Below the pieces are notes generated by a model that ran no database searches, had not been told where the DNA came from, and worked only from the letters and a program-made list of their open reading frames with translations. This document shows positions 1 to 6,640 of a stretch of DNA of 23,414 nucleotides, piece after piece. The position numbers and the translations under genes were made by a program. Source of the stretch: DASXRC01 sp036506495 (GTDB taxonomy: Bacteria > Actinomycetota > Actinomycetes > Mycobacteriales > Micromonosporaceae). The stretch is from contig DASXRQ010000030.1 in NCBI GenBank assembly GCA_036506495.1, forward strand, positions 1-23,414, in the 5' to 3' direction. The stretch's first letter is position 1, and the number at the start of each line of letters is the position of its first letter.

Positions 1-321
1 TGGTTGCTTGACCGTCCTGAACTGCTCGGTCGGGAGATCTTCTACACCGACCAGGTGTCGTTCGGCCTGGCCATCCACGAGCTGGGCCTGACGGTGCGGA
101 TGCTCTCCTCCGAGTTCAACTTCCCGACGCATTACCCGAACATCGAACAGGTGATCCCCCTCGTGCTCCACTATCACCGACGGGTGGACGAACAGGGATT
201 CCTGCTCGCCCACGGCGCAGCCGAGGTGGACGCCCAGATCGCCCTCGTGAACGAGGTGCTGGACGAGCACCGACGTACGGCTCCACCACCCGAGGTCGTC
301 GCGGCTGCCGGCCGCCCGTAG
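1..321 (+). CDS. 3' end of a possible glycosyltransferase-like protein (5' truncated by window edge)
   Basis: The reading frame is open from the first base to a TAG at 319-321, so this is the last 106 codons of a longer gene; the TTG at position 4 is not a convincing start. The visible part contains a D-Q pair followed about 30 residues later by FNFPTHYPN and then PLVLHYHRRVDEQG. That spacing of DQ, an N-containing loop and an LHYH motif resembles the C-terminal half of GT-A-fold glycosyltransferases, where such residues line the donor and metal site. This is a resemblance only, because the N-terminal DxD region lies outside the window. It converges with the broken LysE gene, with about 170 bases between them in which I see nothing clear. 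The exact family is uncertain. Confidence 0.5.
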   Translation, partial: WLLDRPELLGREIFYTDQVSFGLAIHELGLTVRMLSSEFNFPTHYPNIEQVIPLVLHYHRRVDEQGFLLAHGAAEVDAQIALVNEVLDEHRRTAPPPEVVAAAGRP

Positions 322-495
322 TCCACGTACGTCACCGGCATAACCCGGCCGAGCGGACGTCCTGCCATCGGCATGATCGAGCGTGGGCCTCGCTGGTAAT
401 GCCCGCGCCGACATGACGACAACAGTGGCCGCCACCGAGCACCGTGCGCGACAACCGGCCACCTTCTGGCCACATAGCCTTTCGCCGTCCGCCGA

Positions 496-1127
496 TCAGG
501 GCCGCTTGTCCAGCGCCAGCTTGACGCCCATGCCGATCAGGGTGGCGCCGGTCAACCGGGAAAGTGTCCGGCGCACTGCGGGTCTGGCTATGAATGTGTG
601 TAGGCGGTGGATCAGTGCGATGTATACCAGGTACCAGGCGCTGGCCAGTCCTTCGAACAGCAGGCAGAGCAGGCTCATTCGCCACGTGAAATGCGGACCG
701 GGGTCGACGAACTGCGGAAGGAAGGTCACGTAGAAGACGGCGACCTTCACGTTGAGAAGGTCGGTCGCCACGCCGGTCGTGAATGCCCGCCACCAACTGG
801 CGTGCCGGGTCGGCGGGAAGTCCGCACGGGCGGGGTGAGCCTGGGGTTCTCGCCGCGCATTGCGCAGCGTCTGCACGCCGAGCCAGACCAGGTACGCCGC
901 TCCGGCCAGTTCACCGTCACATACAGTCGCGCCGAGGCGAGCAACAGCGCGGACAGGCCGACGGTCGCGAGCGTCGCGTGGGTGAGGCCGCCGACCACGA
1001 GTCCGGCGGCGGTGCTGATCGCCGCTCGGCGGCCGGCGCCGATCGCCTGGCGGGTGACCAGCGCGAAGTCCACGCCCGGTACGACGATGAGTACGGCGCT
1101 CGTGATCAGGAACTGGGTCAGGTGCAT
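496..1127 (-). pseudogene. LysE/RhtB family amino-acid exporter, frameshifted
   Basis: LysE/RhtB proteins are inner-membrane exporters of amino acids such as lysine, homoserine or threonine. The N-terminal part starts at the ATG at 1127 and shows the family opening (VVPGVDFALVTRQAIGAG) and two membrane segments to about residue 72. It then runs into a nonsense frame. The family continues in a second frame from about base 909 (LAGAAYLVWLGVQTL) through the remaining membrane segments to a stop at 496. Restoring one base after GTG-AA near 910 would give V-K-L-A-G-A-A-Y and a protein of about 210 residues, the usual family length. So a single-base deletion, real or a sequencing error, is the only visible lesion. 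The neighbouring nitrilase is far more damaged, which favours real decay. No strong ribosome site precedes the ATG. Confidence 0.8.
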
Positions 1128-1605
1128 GGCGACGGCGGCGGGCGATCTGGCCGTGTCAGCACGCCTGGTCGGGGCCGGTCATCGACGCAGAGAGTAAACA
1201 CGTCAGGCCGGGCGTAGTGACCGACCACGTCGAGGTCGAATCGGGACTGCGGTATTTCGCCAGGTTGAGACGGGCGACCAGGACCCCCTCCTCGCCGCAC
1301 AGGGGGCCGGCCAGAACCTTGCCGAGCGGCGACACGATCAGGCTGCCGCCGTCAATGAGTGGGCTTTGGGTGGTCCCCATGGCAGCTCCGGCGACTCCGT
1401 CATCCAGCGATCGACATACTGACAGGCGCTTGGCACGAAGCACCGGCCTTTGAGCGCAACGTGCCGCATCGTGGCCTGCCAGCCGTCCCGATCGTCCACT
1501 GTGGACGCACACCAGGTGTCCACGCCCTGGCGTACATCGTAGTCCGAACAGCGGCATGTAGTTTCCCAGCAGATCGCGGCGCCAAGGGTGCCACACTCTG
1601 CCCGG
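1118..1605 (-). pseudogene. Nitrilase (C-N hydrolase) remnant with several frameshifts
   Basis: Nitrilases hydrolyse nitriles to carboxylic acids and ammonia through a Glu-Lys-Cys triad. Reading right to left, family segments appear in changing frames. These are LGAAICWE (holding the catalytic Cys) at about 1592-1563, then NYMPLF one base out of frame, then a short RTTMYA in the third frame. The first frame returns with GVDTWCASTVDDRDGW and GRCFVPSACQY. Then come DGGSLIVSPLGKVLAGP in the second frame and FDLDVVGHYARPDVF in the third. At least five indels are needed to connect them. The N-terminal half, which would carry the Glu and Lys, is missing: the intact small gene ending at 1633 leaves no room for it. 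This is a dead gene. Exact edges are approximate; the last frame ends at 1118, overlapping the LysE start. Confidence 0.85.
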
Positions 1606-1632
1606 ACCGCGAGCATCGTCCGTTGTGGGCGG

Positions 1633-1875
1633 CTACACCCAGCGCCAGTCGGTGCGCACCCAGTTGAACTTGTCTGGCTGGAGCATCAGCAGCCCGGCGT
1701 ACCCGGTGGCCCGCCCATTGACCTCGGCGAGCAAAGCCGACTGGTCGGCGGGCGCGTCGTCCAACGCGTGCCAGTCGTCGGAGGAGATCATCCACCGCTT
1801 GGTGAACTCCTCCTCCTGCTGGCCGAGCACCAGCCCGGCGGCCACCTCGACGATCACTCGTGCGCTGTCGGCCAT
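1633..1875 (-). CDS. Conserved hypothetical protein, 80 aa
   Basis: The reading frame runs from an ATG at 1875 to a TAG at 1633 and has protein-like composition, unlike the alternative frames. The protein is acidic in the middle (QQEEEF, DDWHALDDAP), has a Gly/Ala stretch (NGRATGYAGLLMLQ) and ends in a tryptophan-rich tail (FNWVRTDWRWV). I see no signal peptide, membrane segment or catalytic motif. I recall similar short actinobacterial proteins of unknown function but cannot name a family. The gene is intact even though the nitrilase remnant just downstream is heavily damaged, so it marks a boundary of the decayed segment. No clear Shine-Dalgarno precedes the ATG. Function unknown. Confidence 0.65.
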   Translation of the reverse strand: MADSARVIVEVAAGLVLGQQEEEFTKRWMISSDDWHALDDAPADQSALLAEVNGRATGYAGLLMLQPDKFNWVRTDWRWV

Positions 1876-2053
1876 ACCGGCCAGTATCCGGCCAGGTCGG
1901 ATGGCGTGCGGGTGAACCGCTCATACCGGCCTGGGCCGGTCCGCCTGCCGTTGCCGGGAGACATTGGACGGTTACCGCGCCCGAAATGGTGATCCGTCCC
2001 GTTAACCGGCCAATGACCGACGGGAACAGGCACTTGAACGCCATAATTTAGTC

Positions 2054-2087
2054 GGTTCCGGCCGGAACGGGGGGCCCGGCCGGAACC
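2054..2087. terminator. Perfect 12-bp inverted repeat, probable terminator of the DUF397 gene
   Basis: Arms at 2054-2065 and 2076-2087 (GGTTCCGGCCGG and its complement) enclose a 10-base loop. The hairpin lies about 80 bases past the DUF397 stop, in the roughly 290-base gap before the next minus-strand gene. On the minus strand an AT-rich run follows it but no U-tract, as is common in high-GC actinobacteria. A second, smaller hairpin (GGCCTC, 4-base loop, GAGGCC) sits at 2095-2110. I see nothing else in the gap 1876-2166. Confidence 0.6.
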
Positions 2088-2166
2088 ATGATGCGGCCTC
2101 GAGTGAGGCCACGTGTCGCGGGACGTTATCGAGTCCCGGTCAGTCTCGCTGTCGCCCGAACGACAC

Positions 2167-2376
2167 TCAGCCGCGATCGAACTCCCCGGCCCGGGCGCCG
2201 GACAGGAACGCACGCCAGTCGTCGAGCGTGAACGTGAGGGCCGGCCCCGCCGGGTCCTTGCTGTCGCGGACGGCGACGGTGTCGTCGACGGTGGCGACCT
2301 CGACGCAGTTGGGGCCGCTCATGTCGCTGCGGCTGCTCTTGCGCCACACGGCGCCATTGAGGTCGGTGCTCTTCAT
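2167..2376 (-). CDS. DUF397 domain-containing protein, 69 aa
   Basis: The protein shows the full DUF397 pattern: VWRKSSRS near the N-terminus, CVEVA in the middle, VAVRDSKDP, then LTFTLDDWRAFL. The family is almost confined to actinobacteria and usually sits next to a gene for an XRE-type helix-turn-helix regulator; several such pairs affect development or antibiotic production, though the molecular role is poorly defined. Here no helix-turn-helix gene lies on either side, so it is an orphan copy. The ATG at 2376 is preceded by AAAGGGAG at good spacing, and the length is typical. The divergent neighbour is a VOC-family gene, leaving about 98 bases for both promoters. Confidence 0.9.
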   Translation of the reverse strand: MKSTDLNGAVWRKSSRSDMSGPNCVEVATVDDTVAVRDSKDPAGPALTFTLDDWRAFLSGARAGEFDRG

Positions 2377-2474
2377 GCTGCCGCTCCCTTTCTGCGAGGC
2401 TGAGAAATTAGTACCCGCTCGAACCAGAGTCGAAGCGGACCAGCGGTGCGGCTAGTGGCGACAAGGAGAAGCGC

Positions 2475-2843
2475 ATGGACGGCATCGGCCGGCTGAGCGG
2501 GATCGCGCTCGAGTGTCCCGACCCGGCGGCGCTCGCGGATTTCTACAGCCGGCTCACCGGCTGGCCCATCGTGTACACCGACCCGGACTGGTGCTCACTC
2601 GGCGAGAGCGAGGACGCAACCTTCCACCTGTCGTTTCAGCTGTCGCCCGGCTATCAGCCGCCGACCTGGCCCGACCCAGCCTCATCGATGCAGTTCCATC
2701 TGCACGTCCGAGTCGATGACCTCGATGCGGCGGAGCGAACAGTGCTGGCGCTGGGCGGGACACGCCTGGATCACCAGCCGAATCCGCACCGCTCGCGCGT
2801 CTTCGCCGATCCCGCGGGGCACCCGTTCTGTCTCGTGGCTTGA
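2475..2843 (+). CDS. VOC (glyoxalase/bleomycin-resistance fold) family protein
   Basis: At 122 residues it is one glyoxalase-like unit built of two beta-alpha-beta-beta-beta modules. Visible hallmarks are the opening LSGIALECPDPAALADFYSRLTGW, shown here only as the pattern I-x-L-E-C-x-D-P and F-Y-x-x-L-T-G-W, then QFHLHVRVDDLDAAER at the start of the second module, and the ending DPAGHPFCLV. These match actinobacterial glyoxalase-like proteins of unknown substrate. Candidate metal or substrate ligands are H101-type residues of the second module and the His in the final DPAGHPF, but I cannot assign them. The ATG is preceded by AAGGAG at 2464-2469. It is transcribed away from the DUF397 gene and converges on the next minus-strand gene with 14 bases between stops. 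Confidence 0.85.
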   Translation: MDGIGRLSGIALECPDPAALADFYSRLTGWPIVYTDPDWCSLGESEDATFHLSFQLSPGYQPPTWPDPASSMQFHLHVRVDDLDAAERTVLALGGTRLDHQPNPHRSRVFADPAGHPFCLVA

Positions 2844-2857
2844 GCGACGGCGAGCAC

Positions 2858-3247
2858 TCAGCTCGCCCGGCGGCGCAGCGTCGCGACCGCGGAACCGGCG
2901 AGCATGAGCAGGCACTCGGGGAGCTGCCCATCGGCGAGCGCGGCGCCGAAGAGGGCCACGCCGGTCGAGGCGTCGCTGTTGACGTACGCACTTACGAACC
3001 GGGCCACCCAGCGCGCGTCGTAGGTCGCCTCGTCGATGCCGGGGAAATCGAGTGTCCAGCTCCCCCGCGGCACGTCGTCGCCGACCATCGTCGCGGCCAG
3101 GCACCATGCCACGTTGTATGCCCCCGCAACTCCGGCCCGGTCGACGACCTCGTCGAAGGTGCCGACGACGGCGTCGCTATCGCCCACCAAGGCCCTATCC
3201 AGGATCCGCGCGGCGTCGTCGCGCGCACCGGCGGGAAATCCAGCCAC
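2858..3247 (-). CDS. Hypothetical protein, about 129 aa
   Basis: The frame stays open upstream through the hotdog gene, but only the part after that gene's stop reads like an independent protein. The best start is a GTG at 3247, giving V-A-G-F-P-A-G-A-R-D-D; an AGGGG lies about 14 bases before it, which is distant. Characteristic stretches are AYNVAWCLAATMVGDD, WTLDFPGIDEATYDARW and VARFVSAYVNSD. They suggest a compact helical protein. I do not recognise a family and see no membrane segment or catalytic motif. The gap to the upstream thioesterase gene is 53 bases, so the two may be co-transcribed. Function unknown; the start is uncertain. Confidence 0.6.
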   Translation of the reverse strand: MAGFPAGARDDAARILDRALVGDSDAVVGTFDEVVDRAGVAGAYNVAWCLAATMVGDDVPRGSWTLDFPGIDEATYDARWVARFVSAYVNSDASTGVALFGAALADGQLPECLLMLAGSAVATLRRRAS

Positions 3248-3300
3248 GTCCGGAGCGTATGCCCCTGGGTCAACGGAGGCATGGCGAACGGGAGGGCCCG

Positions 3301-3714
3301 TCAGGCCGACCGAAGCAGGCAGGTCAGGCGAGCCGTGCACACCCGACCACCCGACTCGTCGGTGATCACGATCTCGTACGTGGCCACCGACCCGCCGCGG
3401 TTCACCGGCGTCGCCACCCCGGTCACCACACCGGAACGCACCGCCTTGTGGTGCGTGGCGTTGATGTCGATGCCGAGCGAGAGCGGACGGGACACGGTCG
3501 CACCGTGCAGCGCCGCACCGATCGAGCCGAGGGTCTCGGCCAGCACGCACGACGCGCCGCCATGCAGCAGGCCGTACGGCTGCGTGTTCCCCTCGACCGG
3601 CATCGTCCCGACCACGCGGTCGACCGATGCCTCGGTCAGCACCACACCCATCCGCTCGGCCAGTACGCCAAGCCCGCCGAAGAGGTCGGCGACAGTCTCG
3701 CTCGCAGCGTCCAC
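3301..3714 (-). CDS. PaaI-type hotdog-fold thioesterase, 137 aa
   Basis: Proteins of this group hydrolyse acyl- or aroyl-CoA thioesters and act as tetramers in the cytoplasm. The central helix motif is present as YGLLHGGASCVLAE (residues 47-60), with H51-G52-G53 forming the usual oxyanion turn and E60 in the position of the acidic catalytic residue. GIDINATHHKAVRSG then matches the family's G-x-x-x-N-x-x-x-x-x-P/A-x-x-x-G strand. The length is typical. The start is a GTG at 3714 with only a weak upstream purine run. It is followed on the same strand by a hypothetical gene. The substrate cannot be told from sequence; phenylacetyl-CoA-type or housekeeping acyl-CoA turnover are both possible. 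Confidence 0.88.
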   Translation of the reverse strand: MDAASETVADLFGGLGVLAERMGVVLTEASVDRVVGTMPVEGNTQPYGLLHGGASCVLAETLGSIGAALHGATVSRPLSLGIDINATHHKAVRSGVVTGVATPVNRGGSVATYEIVITDESGGRVCTARLTCLLRSA

Positions 3715-3822
3715 GACTCGGACATTACCGACTGGTACCGCTCGAGCCTGCGACCGGAGTCACACACCGGGAACGCGGCGCGCTAAGGTGCCCAGCGGAC
3801 CATCGGGGAGGGAGGACACCCC

Positions 3823-5154
3823 ATGTACGTGTCGCGGAGGGTCGGCCTGGCAGCCGGCGCGGCGCTTCTGCTCATGACCGGGGCGTGCAGCGCCAACGGC
3901 CGCGCCGACGCGTCCGAGAGCCACCATGTGCGTCTGTACGGCTCGGACGGCAACATGGGCAACCCGCTCGGTGACGCGTTGAAGGATCATCCGGGCGCAC
4001 TGGCGGGCATGAAGGGCACCACCCCGATGACGCCGCTGACCGACGACTTCAAGAACCGGCTGAAGGCCGTGTACCCGAACCTGGACAACTTCAGCTACGC
4101 CGGCGAGACGTACGACGCGGTGGTCCTCGCCGCCCTGGCCGCGGAGACGGCCAGGACCGCCAACCCGCGGACGCTGGCGAAGTTCCTGCCTGGCGTGACC
4201 TACGGCGGCGAGGCCTGCGACACCGTCTCGCAGTGCCTCCGCATGATCCGAATCGGGACGGACATCCAGTACCGCGGTGTATCCCTGCGCCGCGGCGGCT
4301 TCAGCGACAAGGGCGAACCATCGACCGCGTCGTACGCGACCATGCACTTCAGCGAGGACAACCGCATTGACGACGGGAAGACCGAGTTCGTGGGCGCCGG
4401 CAACGAGGGCGACACGACGAAGGCGCGGCAGCCGGCGCCGCCGCCGGGGTCCGAACGGCCCAAGGATGCCCCCCTCGTCCTCGGCGGCCTCCTGCCGGAG
4501 ACCGGCGCGCTGGAGAGCCAGAACCCGCCGCTGGCCGCCGGCGCCCGGCTCGCTATCCGCGAAATCAACGCCGCTGGCGGTGTGCTCGGCGAGCCGGTGA
4601 AGTGGATCGACGGTGACGACGGCACGTCGGGCACCAAGGCCAAGGAGACCGCGGCCAAGGAGATCGCGCAGCATGTGCACGTCATCATCGGCGCGAGCTC
4701 GTCCAGCGTAACCAAGGCGGTCCTGCCGATGGTGACCAACGCTGGTGTCGTCATGATCTCGCCGTGCGCCACCGCCGACGAGCTGATGACCCTGCCGGAC
4801 CACGGCCTGTTCTTCCGTACCGCACCGCCGGACCACCTGCAGGCCAAGGCCCTCGCCGACATCGTCCTCCGCGACGGCAGCGCCAAGGTGCTGATCATCA
4901 ACCGGGACGACTCGTGGGGCAACGGCCTGCGGGACATGCTGTCGCAGACACTGCAGGCGGCCGGACTGACTGCCAAAGACGTCCGGGTGTTCACCTATCC
5001 CGGAGTGGACAGTGCCGACGAGAAGCTGGACCTGTCGTCCCTGCCCAACCAGGTCAAGAATTTCGCCCCGGACGGCATCGTGCTGCTCGGGTTCGACGAG
5101 ACAGTCCACGTGATCGACAAGCTGCTTGAGGGGGACATCTCCCTACAGCACTGA
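3823..5154 (+). CDS. Lipoprotein: LivK-like substrate-binding protein with swapped lobes
   Basis: The protein has 443 residues. It starts with a lipoprotein signal (R5-R6, hydrophobic stretch, T-G-A-C with Cys22), so it is probably anchored outside the membrane. Residues 36-195 match what is normally the second half of a branched-chain amino-acid type binding protein: LYGSDGNMGN, LAGMKGTTP, FSYAGETYDAVVLAALAAE, the Cys132/Cys138 pair and GTDIQYRGVS. A Pro/Thr-rich linker follows (about 195-216). Residues 217-443 match the normal first half: LGGLLPETGAL, REINAAGGVLGEPV, VHVIIGASSSSV, GLFFRTAPPDHLQAKALAD, DGIVLLGFDE. The protein ends exactly where the hinge would lead into the 36-195 segment. 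GGGAGGGAGG before the ATG is a strong ribosome site and the frame is clean. No permease or ATPase gene is nearby. It may bind a solute for a distant transporter or act as a sensor. Confidence 0.85.
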   Translation: MYVSRRVGLAAGAALLLMTGACSANGRADASESHHVRLYGSDGNMGNPLGDALKDHPGALAGMKGTTPMTPLTDDFKNRLKAVYPNLDNFSYAGETYDAVVLAALAAETARTANPRTLAKFLPGVTYGGEACDTVSQCLRMIRIGTDIQYRGVSLRRGGFSDKGEPSTASYATMHFSEDNRIDDGKTEFVGAGNEGDTTKARQPAPPPGSERPKDAPLVLGGLLPETGALESQNPPLAAGARLAIREINAAGGVLGEPVKWIDGDDGTSGTKAKETAAKEIAQHVHVIIGASSSSVTKAVLPMVTNAGVVMISPCATADELMTLPDHGLFFRTAPPDHLQAKALADIVLRDGSAKVLIINRDDSWGNGLRDMLSQTLQAAGLTAKDVRVFTYPGVDSADEKLDLSSLPNQVKNFAPDGIVLLGFDETVHVIDKLLEGDISLQH

Positions 5155-5178
5155 CCGCGACGCCGCTCCCTCCTTGCG

Positions 5179-5239
5179 GTCGATCTAGGCCAATACTGGT
5201 TAATCGATCTCCAACCACCAGTATTCGCCCTAGATCGAC
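5179..5239. terminator. Long inverted repeat between convergent genes (possible bidirectional terminator)
   Basis: The left arm at 5179-5200 and the right arm at 5217-5239 are complementary over about 21 positions, with one small bulge (GTCGATCTAGG then AATACTGGT in the left arm). The 16-base loop is AT-rich. The right arm includes the TAG stop of the methyltransferase gene. The position between the lipoprotein stop and the methyltransferase stop fits a shared terminator, but the arms are longer and less GC-rich than the usual terminators here. Confidence 0.6.
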
Positions 5240-6018
5240 GAGCGAGAGAGGGCCAGCACCGCCACGTACTGCGGCGCGTCCGCCTCGTCGACGTCGGCGA
5301 GCCGCCAGGGGCTGCCCGCCACGAGCTCCGCGAGTTCGTCCGGCGTACAGAGGAGGTAGTCGAACCAGCCGGTCGCCAGGTCGCGGTAGCGCACCCGCAC
5401 GCGGAGCTGGCCGCCCATGCGGCCGAGCCGTCGGTTGCGCTCGTGGTAGGCGATGTGCACCGGGTCGGTGGTCGCGTACGGCATGGTGCCCTGCGCGACC
5501 ACCCGGGCGCCGGGGCGGGCCATGGCGGCGAGCGCGGCGAGGAAGCCGGGTGCCCGCTCCCTGCCCTCGAGCAGGCCGAGGTTGTTGCCCAGCAGCAGGA
5601 ACGAGTCGTACCGGCGGCCCGCCTGGGAATGCTCGTCGACGCTCGCGACCACCAGGTCGCGTACGCCCCGGCGGCGGGCCACGTCGACGGCGCCCGGGGA
5701 GACGTCGAGCCCGGTGACCGCGAGTCCGCGGTCCTGCAGGGCGAGGGCCGCCCGCCCGGCGCCGGTGCCGATGTCGAGCACGTGTCCGGTGAGCCGGTCG
5801 ACCGCCCGGTGATCGAACGAAAACCAGTCGGCCGGCTTCGTCAGGTACCGCGCGGCTGGCGCCCCGTTGATGAACCCGTCGTCGCGCTCCACGATCTCGA
5901 CGGTGGGCCGGGGTATCCGGCCACCGATCGTCGGCCGCGGGCCGACGCCCGTCTCCTCGGCGAGCGCATCCCTCATGAGCTCACCGAACGCGTCGCCGAG
6001 GCGCGGCTCGATGGTCAT
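5230..6018 (-). CDS. Class I SAM-dependent methyltransferase, 262 aa
   Basis: Motif I of the Rossmann-like SAM-binding fold is clear as VLDIGTGAGRAAL (residues 80-92), followed by the acidic end of strand 2 in VTGLDVSPGAVDVARRRG and a motif-IV-like FLLLGNNLGLLEG. The protein transfers a methyl group from SAM to an unidentified acceptor. The frame is open much further upstream, but that part would run through the bldC hairpin and gene. The start is therefore placed at the ATG at 6018 (M-T-I-E-P-R-L), about 140 bases after bldC. No strong ribosome site is seen. Small-molecule acceptors are more likely than protein or RNA for this type, but nothing in the neighbourhood identifies one. Confidence 0.85.
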   Translation of the reverse strand: MTIEPRLGDAFGELMRDALAEETGVGPRPTIGGRIPRPTVEIVERDDGFINGAPAARYLTKPADWFSFDHRAVDRLTGHVLDIGTGAGRAALALQDRGLAVTGLDVSPGAVDVARRRGVRDLVVASVDEHSQAGRRYDSFLLLGNNLGLLEGRERAPGFLAALAAMARPGARVVAQGTMPYATTDPVHIAYHERNRRLGRMGGQLRVRVRYRDLATGWFDYLLCTPDELAELVAGSPWRLADVDEADAPQYVAVLALSRSSI

Positions 6019-6080
6019 GGCGCCGACCGTACCGATCGACCCGCGGCGGTGCGCCGCCATTTTGCTCACCGGGCACGCGT

Positions 6081-6124
6081 CAGGGGTGAGGGCCGTGCGG
6101 TTGCCCGCACGACCCTCACCCCTG
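6081..6124 (-). terminator. Hairpin terminator downstream of bldC
   Basis: Arms of 20 bases at 6081-6100 and 6105-6124 pair with a single mismatch around a TTGC loop, making the strongest stem in the window. It begins 34 bases beyond the bldC stop on the minus strand. A short A-rich stretch rather than a U-tract follows, as is usual for actinobacterial terminators. It also separates bldC from the methyltransferase gene. Confidence 0.8.
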
Positions 6125-6157
6125 TCCGACGGTTTGGTCCGGTCGACGACCGGTTCG

Positions 6158-6367
6158 TCAGTCGCCCTGGCGCTGCTGGGGAATCTGCCCCTGCAGCAGG
6201 GCGCGAACCTCCGACTCGCGGTAGCGACGGTGGCCACCCAACGTGCGAATCGCACTGAGCTTGCCCGCCTTCGCCCACCGGGTCACAGTCTTCGGGTCGA
6301 CACGGAACATCGACGCAACCTCGGCCGGCGTTAACAACGGCTCTGGTTCGTGCGTACGCGATGCCAT
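6158..6367 (-). CDS. bldC: BldC, small MerR-like developmental regulator
   Basis: At 69 residues it is a stand-alone winged helix-turn-helix of the MerR type: LLTPAEVASMFRVDPKTVTR and WAKAGKLSAIRTLGGHRRYR cover the helix-turn-helix and wing (residues 11-50), and ESEVRALL follows. BldC of Streptomyces binds AT-rich direct repeats cooperatively and holds back sporulation genes during vegetative growth. Near-identical proteins occur in many actinobacteria, including non-sporulating ones. The short Gln-rich tail (QGQIPQQRQGD) is variable. The ATG at 6367 follows GGAGGAG at ideal spacing. An AT-rich island lies upstream (6486-6640) and a strong terminator downstream, so it is probably a single-gene transcript. 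Confidence 0.96.
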   Translation of the reverse strand: MASRTHEPEPLLTPAEVASMFRVDPKTVTRWAKAGKLSAIRTLGGHRRYRESEVRALLQGQIPQQRQGD

Positions 6368-6485
6368 CGGTCACTCCTCCACAGGTACCTATAGACGACG
6401 GCCGGGGTCCCGCCGGCCGACGCGACTCCCATGGTCCGGCTAGTCCCCGATGTCCGACATGGGCCGAACGGCCGAACGTCCCTGG

Positions 6486-6640
6486 ATGTACGGATGATGA
6501 ATGACCGATTTTTAACCATTTTCTATAGCAGAAACTGCCTTATTCGGGCTGTTGATCACGCTTAATGAGACGTTAATTACGAGATTTATTCGCATTAATG
6601 CCCAAGCGTTGGGCCCGTTTGAGTGATTAGCGCTAATTGC
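6486..6640 (-). promoter_or_regulatory. AT-rich island upstream of bldC with repeated TTAAT-type motifs
   Basis: This stretch is much richer in A and T than anything around it. It holds TTAAT at 6562, TTAATT at 6573, ATTAAT at 6594 and TAATT at 6634, plus the palindrome TTAGCGCTAA at 6627-6636 and a CCCAA-GCG-TTGGG hairpin at 6601-6613. On the minus strand TATAGA and TATAGG sequences could serve as -10 elements, but I find no convincing -35. It probably contains the bldC control region, and perhaps BldC's own binding repeats. The right end overlaps the stop of the next gene. Confidence 0.5.

Noticed and set aside
2840..3877. A 345-codon plus-strand frame opposite the hotdog and hypothetical genes.
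   Set aside because: Low-information Arg/Ser/Thr-rich product, antisense to a recognisable thioesterase, and overlapping the start of the lipoprotein gene.
3760..5109. A 449-codon minus-strand frame opposite the binding-protein gene.
   Set aside because: The plus strand has a signal peptide, family motifs and a strong ribosome site; the minus frame has Arg/Val/Gly-rich shadow composition and no family features.
6018..6255. Longer N-terminus for the SAM methyltransferase.
   Set aside because: The extra part would be translated through the bldC terminator hairpin and the bldC gene and has no protein-like features.
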